DNA of 64,000 bases from an uncultured Odoribacter sp. (GTDB lineage: Bacteria; Bacteroidota; Bacteroidia; Bacteroidales; Marinifilaceae). The stretch lies in NCBI GenBank assembly GCA_910588375.1, contig CAJUQA010000016.1, forward strand, positions 6,341-70,340, given 5' to 3'. A program made the position numbers and the translations under genes. Positions 42,013 to 51,557 of the stretch are shown here, one piece after another; the first letter of the stretch is position 1; each line of letters opens with the position of its first letter. Below the pieces are notes generated by a model that saw nothing but the letters and a program-made list of their open reading frames with translations, was not told the DNA's origin and ran no database searches.

Positions 42013-43664
42013 AACCACTTGAACCCTCTAAGAAGTTCATTCGGAAATTTCATCGGTTCAGCGAGTTGCCGGCGGGAGTGGGGTTGCCGGGGAGGTTTAC
42101 GTATCCGTTTTGTTATGAGCCGCATCCGCTGAGTGTGAGAGCGGCGGAGGAGGTGAAGGAGTATTTGACAGGGCAGGAGGAATGGCGGGAGGAGTTGGAG
42201 AATGGGAAGATGTTCGGAGTACTGGTAGTGGAGACGGAACAAGGAGAAGTGGGTTTCCTGGCGGCTTTTTCGGGGATGTTGGCAGGACGGAATGTGCACG
42301 ATTATTTTGTGCCGCCGATTTATGATTTGCAGGAGCCGGACGGTTTTTTCCGGGCGGAAGAGGAGGAGATTTCCAGAATAAATAGGTGTATTGGTTTGTT
42401 GGAAGGCGATGAAGGGTATCGGAGGTGTATAGAGGAAACGGAGCGGCTGGAGAAAGAGGCTTGTCGGGTATTGGCGGAAGCGAAGGAAAGGAATGAGCAG
42501 GCGCGGGAGGTGCGGCGACAGCGGCGGGCAGGGATGCCTGCGGAGGAAGAGATGAGGCAAATGGAGCGGGAGAGCCAGCATGAGAAAGCCGAGTTCAGAA
42601 GACTGAAACGATATTGGGAGGAGGAGATTGCCCGCAGCCGGACGGAGGTGGAAAAGTTTACGGCAAAGATTCAGGCGTTGAAAGCGGAGCGGAAGCGGCG
42701 TTCGGCAGTTTTGCAGAGGCGTTTGTTTGAGCGGTTTGATTTGCTTAATGCCTGGGGGGAGCGGAAGAATTTGTATGAGCTTTTTCAAGAGACGGCGGGG
42801 CGAGTACCGCCTGCGGGTGCGGGGGAATGTGCTGCGCCGAGGTTGTTGCAGTATGCTTATTTGCACCAGTTGAGACCGGTGGCGATGGCGGAGTTTTGGT
42901 GGGGAGAGTCGCCGCGTGGGGAAATCCGCCGCCATGGGAATTATTATCCGGCGTGTCAGGGGAAATGCGGACCTATTTTACGATATATGTTGCAAGGGTT
43001 GGATGTGGAGGCGAATCCCTTGGAAGCAGGATGCGGGACAGCGGAAGAGGTGGAAGTCCTGTATGAAGACGAATGGTTGTGGGTGGTGAATAAACCGGCG
43101 GGTATGCTGTCTGTGCCGGGAAAGTCGGCTCAAATTTCTTTATTGGAGGTGATGCGGAAGCGTTTTCCCGAGGTGGATAACCCGTTTGTCGTCCATCGTT
43201 TGGACATGGCGACATCGGGAGTGCTGTTAGTGGCGAAGACTCTGGAGGTGTACCGGGATTTACAGGCTCAGTTCAAGAATCATGAAGTCAGGAAACGGTA
43301 TGTAGCTTTGTTGGATGGTTTGTTGCCGTCGGATGAAGGTGTGATTGATTTGCCTTTGTGCCTTGATCCGGAGAATCGTCCTTACCAGATAGTGAATGAA
43401 ATGTATGGAAAAAAGGCCGTTACCCGTTACCGGGTGATGGAACGTTCCGGTAATCGTACACGGGTGACTTTTTATCCGTTGACGGGGCGTACGCACCAGT
43501 TGCGGGTTCATGCAGCCCATCCCCGTGGTTTGAATATGCCGATTGTAGGCGATGTTTTGTATGGCTGTCCTGCCGGACGGTTATATCTGCATGCGGAACA
43601 GATAGAGTTCCGGCATCCGGTGAAGAAAGAAAAAATTCTTATCCGTAAAGATGCCGGTTTCTAA
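42003..43664 (+). CDS. RluA-family pseudouridine synthase with long N-terminal extension
   Basis: A 553-residue RNA pseudouridine synthase. The catalytic domain is C-terminal: NKPAGMLSVPGK, then VVHRLDMATSGVLL with catalytic D401, then GRTHQLRVHAAHP. The first 340 residues, with a coiled coil at about 140-240 and a YYPACQGKCGPIL cysteine stretch at about 314-325, are not part of the standard RluA or S4 domain but occur in Bacteroidota homologues. The target uridine is not predictable. ATG 42003 overlaps the previous stop region by 10 bases; the next Met is far inside. Confidence 0.88.
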   Translation: MGIKPLEPSKKFIRKFHRFSELPAGVGLPGRFTYPFCYEPHPLSVRAAEEVKEYLTGQEEWREELENGKMFGVLVVETEQGEVGFLAAFSGMLAGRNVHDYFVPPIYDLQEPDGFFRAEEEEISRINRCIGLLEGDEGYRRCIEETERLEKEACRVLAEAKERNEQAREVRRQRRAGMPAEEEMRQMERESQHEKAEFRRLKRYWEEEIARSRTEVEKFTAKIQALKAERKRRSAVLQRRLFERFDLLNAWGERKNLYELFQETAGRVPPAGAGECAAPRLLQYAYLHQLRPVAMAEFWWGESPRGEIRRHGNYYPACQGKCGPILRYMLQGLDVEANPLEAGCGTAEEVEVLYEDEWLWVVNKPAGMLSVPGKSAQISLLEVMRKRFPEVDNPFVVHRLDMATSGVLLVAKTLEVYRDLQAQFKNHEVRKRYVALLDGLLPSDEGVIDLPLCLDPENRPYQIVNEMYGKKAVTRYRVMERSGNRTRVTFYPLTGRTHQLRVHAAHPRGLNMPIVGDVLYGCPAGRLYLHAEQIEFRHPVKKEKILIRKDAGF

Positions 43665-43666
43665 AA

Positions 43667-44458
43667 TCAAGGTTTTGCAATACCCTCGGAGGTGGCCCGT
43701 TCTTCCATGCGTTTGATGCGTGCATCCAAGTCGGGATGGGTGGAAAACAGCTGGTTCAGTTTGCTGCTTTTGTTTGCTCCCGCTTCTTCCTGCATTTGTT
43801 TGAGTTTGTGGAAGGAGAGTGCCATGGCCCAGGGGTTTTTACCTGTTTTCTTTAAGAATTCATATCCGTAATCATCTGCTTCGCGTTCCTGTTTTTGGGA
43901 ATAATTGGCGTTTATCAGGGCTTCGCCGAGGCTGCCTAATTGTGATTCGGTCAATGCGGCCGCTTTTCCGCCTTTGGAGGAGATGCCGTCTTTCAATGCC
44001 GAGGTCAGCAATGCCGTGCGGAATCCTTTTTTGGAGTCTTTGTGAGCGACGTGTCCTACTTCGTGTCCGATGACTCCCAACAGTTCTTCGTCGCTCATGA
44101 TGTCCATCAGAGATGAGAATACCCGCACGCTACCGTCCGCACAGGCAAAAGCGTTTACATCCGTCACATGGTAGACTTTGAAGTTTAAGGGAATTCCTTC
44201 TACGTCCGTCAGTCCTTCCGTTAATTTTTTCAATCGTACGGTGTAGGGATCGTCTTCCGTGCATACTTTGTTGTTTTTGTCCATCCAATCGATGTATTCT
44301 TTTACATAGGCGGCCATTTGTTCATCTGTCAGGGTAACGGCCTGTACTGTTTTGGATGCTCCGCTTACCGCTTTTTTCAGATTAAACTGTGCGATGCTTT
44401 GTTCTGCCGATAGTGTGCATAACAAGAGGACAGCGCATGCTGTGAAAATTCTGTTCAT
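43667..44458 (-). CDS. M48 family periplasmic metallopeptidase
   Basis: A 263-residue protein with a cleavable signal peptide and the HEVGH zinc motif (H132, E133, H136), with the third ligand expected in QEREADDYGYEFL. FSTHPDLDARIKRM near the C-terminus is the usual BepA/LoiP-like ending. It probably degrades or chaperones misfolded envelope proteins. The gene follows the LolA-like gene by 38 bases on the same strand, so envelope maintenance genes form a small operon; the stop is 2 bases from the convergent RluA gene. Confidence 0.88.
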   Translation of the reverse strand: MNRIFTACAVLLLCTLSAEQSIAQFNLKKAVSGASKTVQAVTLTDEQMAAYVKEYIDWMDKNNKVCTEDDPYTVRLKKLTEGLTDVEGIPLNFKVYHVTDVNAFACADGSVRVFSSLMDIMSDEELLGVIGHEVGHVAHKDSKKGFRTALLTSALKDGISSKGGKAAALTESQLGSLGEALINANYSQKQEREADDYGYEFLKKTGKNPWAMALSFHKLKQMQEEAGANKSSKLNQLFSTHPDLDARIKRMEERATSEGIAKP

Positions 44459-44496
44459 ATTTTTGTTTTTCTGTAGTATGAATGTGCGAAATGATA

Positions 44497-45123
44497 TTAC
44501 CGCATGTCAACGATTTCCACATCGGGATGCAGGGATGTGTCGAATTTAAAAAAGGAATCGTCGGGTATGCGGACCGGTTGTTTCAAGCTGTTGATGGTAA
44601 TGATCAGGTTGTTGCCGTCTTTGCCGAAGGATTCCACTTTCCGGATGGAAGAGTCGCTTGTTTTGACCCAGATGCCTATTTTTATGAAGTTTTTGTTCAA
44701 ATCGTTGGGGTAGAGTTCGATGTAGGCTGTCCCGCCGGTATTGGAAATCAGTTTCTGCTTGAAACCGGTGTTGTGGATGTTGAAAATTTTGGTCGGGTTG
44801 AGCATTTCTTCTTCTTCGTCCGAAGGGTTTTTCAAGTTCACTTCCTGGGCTTCGGGCATATAGGTGTAGATGTTTTTGCCGTCATAGTAGTTCACTACGT
44901 CCATGACTTCCAGTCTATACAGACTGCCTTTCATATAGGCTTTGCCCTGGTGCTCTTCGCGGATGTTTTCTTCTTTGTTTTCCATCGTGAGGCTGAATTC
45001 TATTTCCACGGCAGGGTAGGCCTTGATTTTGGCTGCCGATTTGTCGAGGATGTCTTTGGCTCCGTTTTGTGCCTGCAGGGAGGTACATGCCATTAGTAAG
45101 AAAAGAATGATATAGTAGTGCAT
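44497..45123 (-). CDS. lolA: LolA-like outer-membrane lipoprotein carrier
   Basis: A 208-residue periplasmic protein: signal peptide (MHYYIILFLLMACTSLQAQ), then ILDKSAAKIKAYPAVEIEFSLTM and strands of the open LolA barrel (GKAYMKGSLYRLEV, IYTYMPEAQEV), and DSFFKFDTSLHPDVEIVDMR. LolA carries lipoproteins from the inner to the outer membrane, important in a lipoprotein-rich cell such as this. It is first in an operon with the M48 peptidase. An extra LolA-like paralogue elsewhere in the genome cannot be excluded. Confidence 0.8.
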   Translation of the reverse strand: MHYYIILFLLMACTSLQAQNGAKDILDKSAAKIKAYPAVEIEFSLTMENKEENIREEHQGKAYMKGSLYRLEVMDVVNYYDGKNIYTYMPEAQEVNLKNPSDEEEEMLNPTKIFNIHNTGFKQKLISNTGGTAYIELYPNDLNKNFIKIGIWVKTSDSSIRKVESFGKDGNNLIITINSLKQPVRIPDDSFFKFDTSLHPDVEIVDMR

Positions 45124-45144
45124 GATCTTTAATTTTTAGCGAAG

Positions 45145-45152
45145 CAAAGATA
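45145..45152 (-). promoter_or_regulatory. candidate promoter -7 element for lolA
   Basis: On the minus strand TATCTTTG fits TAnnTTTG, 21 bases before the lolA start. No TTTG is seen at the -33 position. Confidence 0.35.
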
Positions 45153-45204
45153 GTTATTTTCCCATTTTTTTCTTTAGTTTTGTGTTATAAAAACAAGATT
45201 GTTG

Positions 45205-45993
45205 ATGCCGTTGTTTTTTATTAAGTTCGGTTTTTTCGACGTATTGGATATTCTGATTGTCGCTTTTATTTTTTATCAGGTGTATCGTCTGGTAAAAGGT
45301 ACGGCGGCTATTAATATTTTTGCGGGGATATTTATTTTTTATTTGGCCTGGTTGTTGGTGCGGGCTTTCCATATGGAGCTGATTTCTTCCATATTGGGAC
45401 AGTTTATGGGGATGGGGGTGATTGCTTTGCTGATAGTGTTTCAGCAAGAGGTAAGGCGTTTTTTGCTGTTGCTCGGAAGTAAATATAATTTGCAGAATAT
45501 TTTTAATCTGGAAAGTTTTTTTGCGAAACCGGAAATCAAGGAGGATGTGTCGGAAGCCATCGCCGAGGCTTGCGGCCGTTTTGCAAAGTCTTATACGGGG
45601 GCGCTGATTGTGTTTGCCCAGAATACCGAGTTGTTTACTTATGCCCAGACCGGTGTGCTGTTGAAAGCACAGGTGACGGATGAATTGATTGAGAATATTT
45701 TCTTTAAAAATACCCCTTTGCATGACGGGGCTGTCATTATTGCGGACAATAAGATTTTGGCGGCCCGTTGTATTCTTCCTGTTTCCGACCGTTTGGATAT
45801 ACCCGGAAGTATGGGGTTGCGCCATCGCGCTGCGTTGGGATTGAGTGCCGTGAGTGATGCCATGATTGTTGTGGTGAGCGAGGAGACGGGCAGTATTACT
45901 TTTTTTAAGGACGGGAATTATAAAGTCCGTATCACTCCGGAGGAGTTGAAACGGTTTCTGAGTAAAGATTTTACCGGATTCGTGGTGAATTGA
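45205..45993 (+). CDS. cdaA: diadenylate cyclase, CdaA type
   Basis: A 262-residue enzyme making the second messenger c-di-AMP from two ATP. Three N-terminal transmembrane helices (residues about 8-90) precede the DAC domain, with DGA (about 174-176) and RHR (about 206-208) motifs that bind and cyclise ATP (PLHDGAVII, GLRHRAALGLS). ATG 45205 is taken; two in-frame TTG codons lie directly before it. Divergent from lolA. No YbbR-type CdaR regulator is next to it. Confidence 0.92.
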   Translation: MPLFFIKFGFFDVLDILIVAFIFYQVYRLVKGTAAINIFAGIFIFYLAWLLVRAFHMELISSILGQFMGMGVIALLIVFQQEVRRFLLLLGSKYNLQNIFNLESFFAKPEIKEDVSEAIAEACGRFAKSYTGALIVFAQNTELFTYAQTGVLLKAQVTDELIENIFFKNTPLHDGAVIIADNKILAARCILPVSDRLDIPGSMGLRHRAALGLSAVSDAMIVVVSEETGSITFFKDGNYKVRITPEELKRFLSKDFTGFVVN

Positions 45994-46069
45994 AATAAAT
46001 ACGAATTATTGGGTGTCGCTTATAACTTTTTGCTTTTGGAGGCGTTAAAGAGGGCAAAAAGGGAGGCGG

Positions 46070-46921
46070 ATGAATGTATTTGTTACCGGATTGCACGGTT
46101 TTATCGGGCAAGGAATAAAGGCGGAGTTTGAGAGCCGGGGGCATAAGGTGTTTCCCGTCCCGAGAGAGGATTTGCTGTTGGGAGGCAAGGGTTTGGACCG
46201 GATTACGGAGCGGGCGGAGATGATTGTCAATCTGGCCGGTACTGCGGTGACGGGGAGGTGGACTGAGGAGCGGATGATTGATATTTTGGAGTCGCGTAGG
46301 GTGTCGACCCGGAATTTGGTGGATTCGGTAAACAGGTGTGCCAAAAGGTTGCAGTTGTTCGTAAATGCTTCCGCTGCCGGTATTTATCGGCCCGACAGGT
46401 TTTGTGACGAGGAATCTTCCGATATAGGCAATCATTTTTTGGCTAAAGTGGCTCATGCCTGGGAGGAGGAGGTGGATAAATTGCGGGATGTACGGAAGGT
46501 GGTTTTGCGTTTTGGCCTTGTTATGGCTGGAGGAGGGGGGATATTGAAAAAGATGAAGCCTTGGCTGAGGGGGAGGATTGCTATGGTGTTAGGGAGCGGT
46601 CGTCAGGAATTGCCGCTTATTCATATAGAAGATGTTACCGGTTTTATGATTTATTTGTTGGGGCATCCGGAATTGGAGGGGGTGTATAATATGGTTATTC
46701 CCAATTGTGTGAATTATCGGGAGTTTGTCAGGTCTTTGTCCGGTTATAAGAAGCCTTTGCTGCGGTTAAGGATTCCTGCGTGGGTGCTGGAGTTGATTAT
46801 GGGGCCGGCCTCGACTGTGGTGACCCGTTCGGCTCATGTGATTCCGTGGCGGTTGATGAAATCGGGTTATGAGTATAAATACCGTACGGTGGGAGAAGTT
46901 GTTGAAAAGTTAAAAGGTTGA
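46070..46921 (+). CDS. TIGR01777-type NAD(P)-dependent epimerase (SDR39U1/YfcH-like)
   Basis: A 283-residue extended short-chain dehydrogenase. The nucleotide-binding VTGLHGFIGQG motif is at residues 5-15, NLAGTAV follows, and the family-specific ASAAGIYRPDR takes the place of the usual YxxxK region. The C-terminal YRTVGEVVEKLK is as expected. The substrate of the family is unknown. The stop lies inside a terminator hairpin shared with convergent purC. Confidence 0.82.
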   Translation: MNVFVTGLHGFIGQGIKAEFESRGHKVFPVPREDLLLGGKGLDRITERAEMIVNLAGTAVTGRWTEERMIDILESRRVSTRNLVDSVNRCAKRLQLFVNASAAGIYRPDRFCDEESSDIGNHFLAKVAHAWEEEVDKLRDVRKVVLRFGLVMAGGGGILKKMKPWLRGRIAMVLGSGRQELPLIHIEDVTGFMIYLLGHPELEGVYNMVIPNCVNYREFVRSLSGYKKPLLRLRIPAWVLELIMGPASTVVTRSAHVIPWRLMKSGYEYKYRTVGEVVEKLKG

Positions 46922-46955
46922 AGAATTTTATCATTTCAACTCTTCAACCTTTTTA
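46912..46955. terminator. bidirectional terminator between the epimerase gene and purC
   Basis: AAAAGGTTGAAGA (46912-46924) and TCTTCAACCTTTT (46941-46953) form a perfect 13-bp stem with a 16-base loop; T runs follow on the plus strand and A/T runs face the minus strand. It separates two converging genes. Confidence 0.85.
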
Positions 46956-46961
46956 TTGTTT

Positions 46962-47906
46962 CTATTTGTTTTCTAACCATTCCGTCACATTTTTTTCAAT
47001 GCGTTTCAGAATGTTGGTTCCTTCACCTTTTACGAATTTTTGTCCGGTGATATTTTCATACAGTTCAATGTAGCGGTCGGTGATTCCGGCAATGATTGCA
47101 GGGGTCATCTCGGGTACTTTCTGACCGGTGAGTCCCTGGAAGCCGTTGTCCATGAGCCATTCGCGTACAAATTCTTTGGAAAGCTGTTTTTGTTTTTCGC
47201 CTTTTTCAAAGCGTTCCTGATAACCTTCGGCATAGAAGTAGCGGGAGGAGTCGGGAGTGTGGATTTCGTCAATCAGATAGATTTTTCCGTCTTTTTTCCC
47301 GAATTCGTATTTGGTGTCCACTAAGATCAGGCCTTTTTCCGCAGCCATCCGTGTTCCTCTTTCAAAGAGGGCAAGTGTGTATTTTTCCAGTTGTTCGTAG
47401 TCTTCTTTGCTTACCAGTCCTTTGGCGATGATTTCTTCCTTGGAGATGTTTTCATCGTGTCCTTCGTCGGCTTTGGTTGTCGGCGTAATCAGCGGAACCG
47501 GGAATTTCTGGTTTTCTTTCATGCCTTCGGGGAGCGGGTGACCGCATAGTGTCCGGCCTCCTTCTTTATATAGCCGCCATGAACTTCCGGTCAGATACCC
47601 TCTTATCACCATTTCGACTTTGAACGGTTCGCATTTGTGGCCGATTGTCACCATCGGGTCGGGGGTGGCAATTTTCCAGTTCGGAACGATGTCGGCTGTG
47701 GCGTCGAGAAATTTAGAAGCAATCTGGTTCAGCACCTGTCCTTTGTAAGGAATGCCTTCCGGAAGGACGACATCGAATGCGGAAATGCGGTCGGATACCA
47801 GCATCACGAGATATTCGTCATTGATGTTGTATACATCGCGGACTTTTCCTTTATATACACTTTTCTGACCGGGAAAGTGGAAATCGGTTTTTGTAATAGC
47901 TTCCAT
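46962..47906 (-). CDS. purC: phosphoribosylaminoimidazole-succinocarboxamide synthase
   Basis: A 314-residue SAICAR synthase (purine biosynthesis, CAIR + Asp + ATP). [50 protein letters not shown] and [10 protein letters not shown] are its signatures. ATG 47906 ([11 protein letters not shown]) matches homologues better than the upstream in-frame ATG. Length is typical of the longer bacteroidal/yeast-like type. A TAATTTTG core on the minus strand at 47947-47940 could be its promoter. Confidence 0.95.
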   Translation of the reverse strand: MEAITKTDFHFPGQKSVYKGKVRDVYNINDEYLVMLVSDRISAFDVVLPEGIPYKGQVLNQIASKFLDATADIVPNWKIATPDPMVTIGHKCEPFKVEMVIRGYLTGSSWRLYKEGGRTLCGHPLPEGMKENQKFPVPLITPTTKADEGHDENISKEEIIAKGLVSKEDYEQLEKYTLALFERGTRMAAEKGLILVDTKYEFGKKDGKIYLIDEIHTPDSSRYFYAEGYQERFEKGEKQKQLSKEFVREWLMDNGFQGLTGQKVPEMTPAIIAGITDRYIELYENITGQKFVKGEGTNILKRIEKNVTEWLENK

Positions 47907-47988
47907 GCTTTGGATTATGATTTTGGTTATATGAATGGCCAAAATTAATAAATTTCTCTCGAAATGGTGCGGCGTGTTGCGGGAGTTT

Positions 47989-48963
47989 TTATTTTTCCGG
48001 GCCGGGTTTCGCAGGAGGTGTGTCTTTCTGTTCTTTTTCGTAGGCGTGGACGATGTCTTTTACCAGGCGGTGGCGGATGATGTCTGTGCCGTCGAATTCT
48101 ACGAAGGCGATGCCTTTGATTTTGCGGAGTATTTTGAAGGCCTGTTTGAGTCCGGAGTCGGAGTGGTGCGGCAGGTCTATCTGGCTCATGTCGCCGGTTA
48201 CGACGAATTTGGCACTGACACCCATCCGGGTGAGGAACATTTTTAGCTGGTTGCGGGTGGTGTTCTGGGCTTCGTCGAGGATGACGAATGCGTCGTTCAG
48301 GGTGCGTCCGCGCATGTAGGCCAGGGGAGCAATCTGTATGATTTCGTTTTCAAGATAATCTTCCAGTTTTTTGGGAGGAATCATGTCTGAGAGGGCATCG
48401 TACAGGGGTTGCAAATAAGGGTCTACTTTTTCTTTCAGGTCGCCGGGCAGGAAACCTAAGTTTTCTCCTGCTTCGACTGCGGGGCGGCTGAGGATGATAC
48501 GTTTCACTTCCCGGTTGCGCAAGGCACGGACAGCCAATGCAATGGCCGTATAGGTTTTGCCTGAGCCTGCGGGGCCGGTAGCAAACAGGAGGTCATTGGT
48601 GCGGGCCAGTTCGACCAGTTTGCGCTGGTTGGCGGTTCTGGCACGGATGGCTTTTCCTCCATTGCCGAACAGGATGACGGATTCGGGGTCTTCAGGGGCT
48701 TCAACGGTGTTGTCTTCCAGGATTATCCGTTTCAGATTGGCTACGGTCAGCATATTGTAGCGGTGGTAGTGTTCTATCAAGGCCGTGATTTTGCCGTAGA
48801 GCAGTTCCTGGTCTTTTTCTTCTCCCCGGATAATGATTTCGTCGCCTCTTGCAGTGATTTTCAGTTTGGGAAAGTAATCTCTCAGCAGATTGAATTTTGT
48901 ATTGTTAACTCCGTAGAAGTCAATGGGGTCGATGTTCCCGATACTTATTCTTTTTTCTGTCAT
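47989..48963 (-). CDS. PhoH-family ATPase
   Basis: A 324-residue PhoH-like protein: Walker [10 protein letters not shown] (129-137), Walker [10 protein letters not shown] (228-236), the [20 protein letters not shown] segment and a short N-terminal RNA-binding-like region. PhoH proteins are associated with RNA metabolism and ribosome maturation (with YbeY). It is divergent from mazG over an 85-base gap. A proline/lysine tail ends the protein. Confidence 0.92.
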   Translation of the reverse strand: MTEKRISIGNIDPIDFYGVNNTKFNLLRDYFPKLKITARGDEIIIRGEEKDQELLYGKITALIEHYHRYNMLTVANLKRIILEDNTVEAPEDPESVILFGNGGKAIRARTANQRKLVELARTNDLLFATGPAGSGKTYTAIALAVRALRNREVKRIILSRPAVEAGENLGFLPGDLKEKVDPYLQPLYDALSDMIPPKKLEDYLENEIIQIAPLAYMRGRTLNDAFVILDEAQNTTRNQLKMFLTRMGVSAKFVVTGDMSQIDLPHHSDSGLKQAFKILRKIKGIAFVEFDGTDIIRHRLVKDIVHAYEKEQKDTPPAKPGPEK

Positions 48964-49048
48964 GAAACTTCAAATAAAACCTTTATTTTTGCAGGTGCAA
49001 ATTAGCAAAAAAACGATTAACAACAAGTTTTTGCAGAAAGATAGGGCA

Positions 49049-49846
49049 ATGAATGATTTGAATCAGAAAAAAGAAGCTTTTGCGGAGTTGCTTGGGATTA
49101 TAGCGACGTTGCGGGAGAAGTGTCCGTGGGATAAAAAGCAGACGATGGAGTCGTTGCGGAGTCTGAGTATTGAGGAGGTGTATGAGTTGGGGGATGCCGT
49201 TTTGGCCGGGGATATGCCGGAGGTGAAGAAGGAGTTGGGGGATTTGATTATGCATATTGTGTTTTATGCGCAGCTGGGGGAGGAAGCCGGGATGTTTGAT
49301 ATGGCGGATGTGTTGACGGGAATCTGTGAGAAGCTGAAATACCGGCATCCTCATATTTACGGTGATGTGCAGGTTGAAAATGCGGAGGAGGTGTTGCAGA
49401 ATTGGGAGCAGCTGAAGTTGAAGGAGAAAGGGCGTAAGCATAAGGTGCTTGAAGGGGTGCCGCGTTCGCTGCCTGCTTTGGTGAAGGCTTACCGTATGCA
49501 GGATAAGGTGAGGGGTGTGGGGTTCGATTGGAAGAAAAAGGAGGATGTGTGGGGGAAGGTGAAGGAGGAGTTGGGAGAGTTGGAAGAGGAGATGCGGCAG
49601 GGGGATGCCGGAAAAATGGAAGAGGAGTTCGGGGACTTTTTGTTTGCGGTCATCAATGCCGCCCGTTTGTATGGTATTAATCCCGAAAATGCGTTGGAGA
49701 AGACGAATCGTAAGTTTATGCGGCGTTTTACTTATGTGGAGGAGCAGGCGAACCGGACGGGAAGGAATGTGTCCGATATGACGCTTGAAGAGATGGACCG
49801 GTATTGGGAAGAAGCGAAAAAGGAAGAAAATAAAGGGGACGAATAG
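49049..49846 (+). CDS. mazG: nucleoside triphosphate pyrophosphohydrolase MazG
   Basis: A 265-residue MazG with two all-alpha EExxE domains: REKCPWDKKQTMESLRSLSIEEVYEL with KKELGDLIMHIVF in the first, and VKEELGELEEEM with EEEFGDFLFAVIN in the second. It removes aberrant NTPs and can lower ppGpp. ATG 49049 follows AAAGATAGGGC; the frame is open 126 bases further upstream but that part runs antisense through the phoH start and is not protein-like. A TATTTTTG core at 48984-48991 may be its -7 element. Confidence 0.93.
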   Translation: MNDLNQKKEAFAELLGIIATLREKCPWDKKQTMESLRSLSIEEVYELGDAVLAGDMPEVKKELGDLIMHIVFYAQLGEEAGMFDMADVLTGICEKLKYRHPHIYGDVQVENAEEVLQNWEQLKLKEKGRKHKVLEGVPRSLPALVKAYRMQDKVRGVGFDWKKKEDVWGKVKEELGELEEEMRQGDAGKMEEEFGDFLFAVINAARLYGINPENALEKTNRKFMRRFTYVEEQANRTGRNVSDMTLEEMDRYWEEAKKEENKGDE

Positions 49847-49856
49847 AAAAAAGGAT

Positions 49857-50207
49857 ATGGAACTGACGGGAAAATGGAGGTATAGGGAGGAGTACGGCTA
49901 CGGCATGACAGAGGGGGAATTGGTATTGACACAGGAAGGGGAGCAGTTGTCCGGCAGGATTATTTTTACGGACAGGATGGATGATGAGGAGGAATATATG
50001 ATTCAGGAGTTTGTGAGGGGATGGGTACGTGACCGGAAGGTGAAGCTGGAAGCTTATGAATATGATATTATCCATTCGGAGCATGAGGTGGTTTATGAGT
50101 TGGATTGTTGGTTCGGTATCCTGTTGGATGAAGGGACAATAAAGGGTATCAGTGAGGATGACCAGGGGGTGGAAGGTTATTTTGTCTTTGAGAGGATGGA
50201 GGAGTAG
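49857..50207 (+). CDS. hypothetical small beta-rich protein, 116 aa
   Basis: Starting at ATG 49857 after AAAAAAGGAT, 10 bases beyond mazG and so probably in its operon. The sequence is a run of beta strands (ELTGKWRYREEYGYG, GELVLTQEGEQLSGRIIF, VKLEAYEYDIIH, GYFVFERM) like a small calycin or lipocalin-type barrel. There is no signal peptide and no recognised family; the frame is open upstream within mazG, but that part is not used. Confidence 0.7.
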   Translation: MELTGKWRYREEYGYGMTEGELVLTQEGEQLSGRIIFTDRMDDEEEYMIQEFVRGWVRDRKVKLEAYEYDIIHSEHEVVYELDCWFGILLDEGTIKGISEDDQGVEGYFVFERMEE

Positions 50208-50341
50208 ATTGTTTTGTCCGATAGGGCGTTTTTATTTTCGGATAGCTTTTAAAAAAACGCTTTAAAATTTCAGAGGGAGAAAAAAATGCATTAATTTAGG
50301 CGTTTGTTTTCATGAAAGTAATTAATATAAAAATATAACGT

Positions 50342-51466
50342 ATGAAGTTTGTTGTATCAAGTAATGCAATGCTTACGCGTTTACAGGCCGTAAGTAAAGT
50401 GATTGGTGGAAAATCGGTACAGCCTATTTTGGATAATATCCTTTTGGTGGCAGCCAACGGTTTGCTGTATGCTACGGCATCGGACAAGGAGACCACCATG
50501 GAGGCCAAAATAGAGCTGGATAATCTGGAGGAGGAAGGTCGGATAACGATTCCTGCCAAGATTTTGCTGGATATGTTGAAGGAGTTTCCGGAACAACCGT
50601 TGACGTTTGATATCAATGAATCGACCAGTGAGGTGAAAATTGTTTCTGAAAAGGGGGAGTTTTCCGTTCGTGGTGAAAGTGCGGAGGATTATCCGTTACA
50701 GGGAACTCCCGAAGGGGAGAATACTTCTTTTTCGACGAAGTGCGGTTTGATGCTGGATGGTATTGTGAAATCGATTTTTGCCACGGCCAATGACGATTTG
50801 CGTCCGGTGATGAATTGCATTCTGATTGAGATGAATGAGGATAATTTCACTTTTGTGGCTTCGGATGCTCACAAACTTGTCAGATATAAACGTTTCGATG
50901 CCAGGAGCGAGAGCGGGCAGCATGCGTTGATTCTGCCGAAGAAACCGGCTTTGATGCTTAAAAATATTCTGCCGAAGGATGATGCGGAGCTGGAGATTTC
51001 TTTCAATGATAAGATGGCTTGTTTCATTTTCGGCGATTATAAAATGACTTCTACTTTGGTGGAAGGACGTTTCCCGAATTATAATTCTGTGATTCCGCAG
51101 AATAATCCGAAGAAAATCATTATCGAGAAGAAAGAGTTGTATAATTCTTTGCGTCGTGTGTCCGTGATGGCAAACCAGGCAAGCAATTTGGTGAAGTTTG
51201 ATTTGGCCGGCGGACAGTTGACGATTTCCGCCCAGGATGTGGATTATTCGATGTCGGGACACGAGACACTGACCTGCCAGTATGAAGGGGAGGAGATTGC
51301 TATCGGTTTCAAATCGCCTTTCGTATTGGAAATTTTGTCCAATATCGAATCGGAGAATGTGGTGCTGGAGTTGTCCGACCCTACGCGTCCGGGCTTGTTC
51401 CTGCCTTTCGAGAATGAGGATAAGGACGAGGATTTGCTGATGTTGTTGATGCCGATGATGGTGTAA
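50342..51466 (+). CDS. dnaN: DNA polymerase III beta subunit (sliding clamp)
   Basis: A 374-residue clamp with three repeated domains: MKFVVSSNAMLTRLQAVSKVIGG at the start, GEFSVRGESAEDYP and the final PFENEDKDEDLLMLLMPM, matching the bacterial DnaN C-terminus. It tethers the polymerase to DNA. It is not next to dnaA or recF, as is usual in Bacteroidota. A 135-base upstream gap presumably has its promoter. Confidence 0.96.
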   Translation: MKFVVSSNAMLTRLQAVSKVIGGKSVQPILDNILLVAANGLLYATASDKETTMEAKIELDNLEEEGRITIPAKILLDMLKEFPEQPLTFDINESTSEVKIVSEKGEFSVRGESAEDYPLQGTPEGENTSFSTKCGLMLDGIVKSIFATANDDLRPVMNCILIEMNEDNFTFVASDAHKLVRYKRFDARSESGQHALILPKKPALMLKNILPKDDAELEISFNDKMACFIFGDYKMTSTLVEGRFPNYNSVIPQNNPKKIIIEKKELYNSLRRVSVMANQASNLVKFDLAGGQLTISAQDVDYSMSGHETLTCQYEGEEIAIGFKSPFVLEILSNIESENVVLELSDPTRPGLFLPFENEDKDEDLLMLLMPMMV

Positions 51467-51483
51467 TGTAGTCGATGGACTCA

Positions 51484-51528
51484 GAAAGCCGGAAAGAGTA
51501 TTCAGATGACTGACCTTTCTGGCTTTTC
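51484..51528 (+). terminator. possible terminator after dnaN
   Basis: AGAAAGCCGGAAAG and CTTTCTGGCTTTTC are nearly complementary around an 18-base loop, followed by TTTTAGGGAATTTTTT. It is imperfect and starts 18 bases after the dnaN stop. Confidence 0.4.
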
Positions 51529-51557
51529 GGTTTTAGGGAATTTTTTATTTACGGAAG

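Noticed and set aside
48923..49048. N-terminal extension of MazG from an upstream ATG
   Set aside because: The added 42 residues run antisense to the start of the PhoH gene and do not resemble MazG proteins; ATG 49049 gives the normal start.
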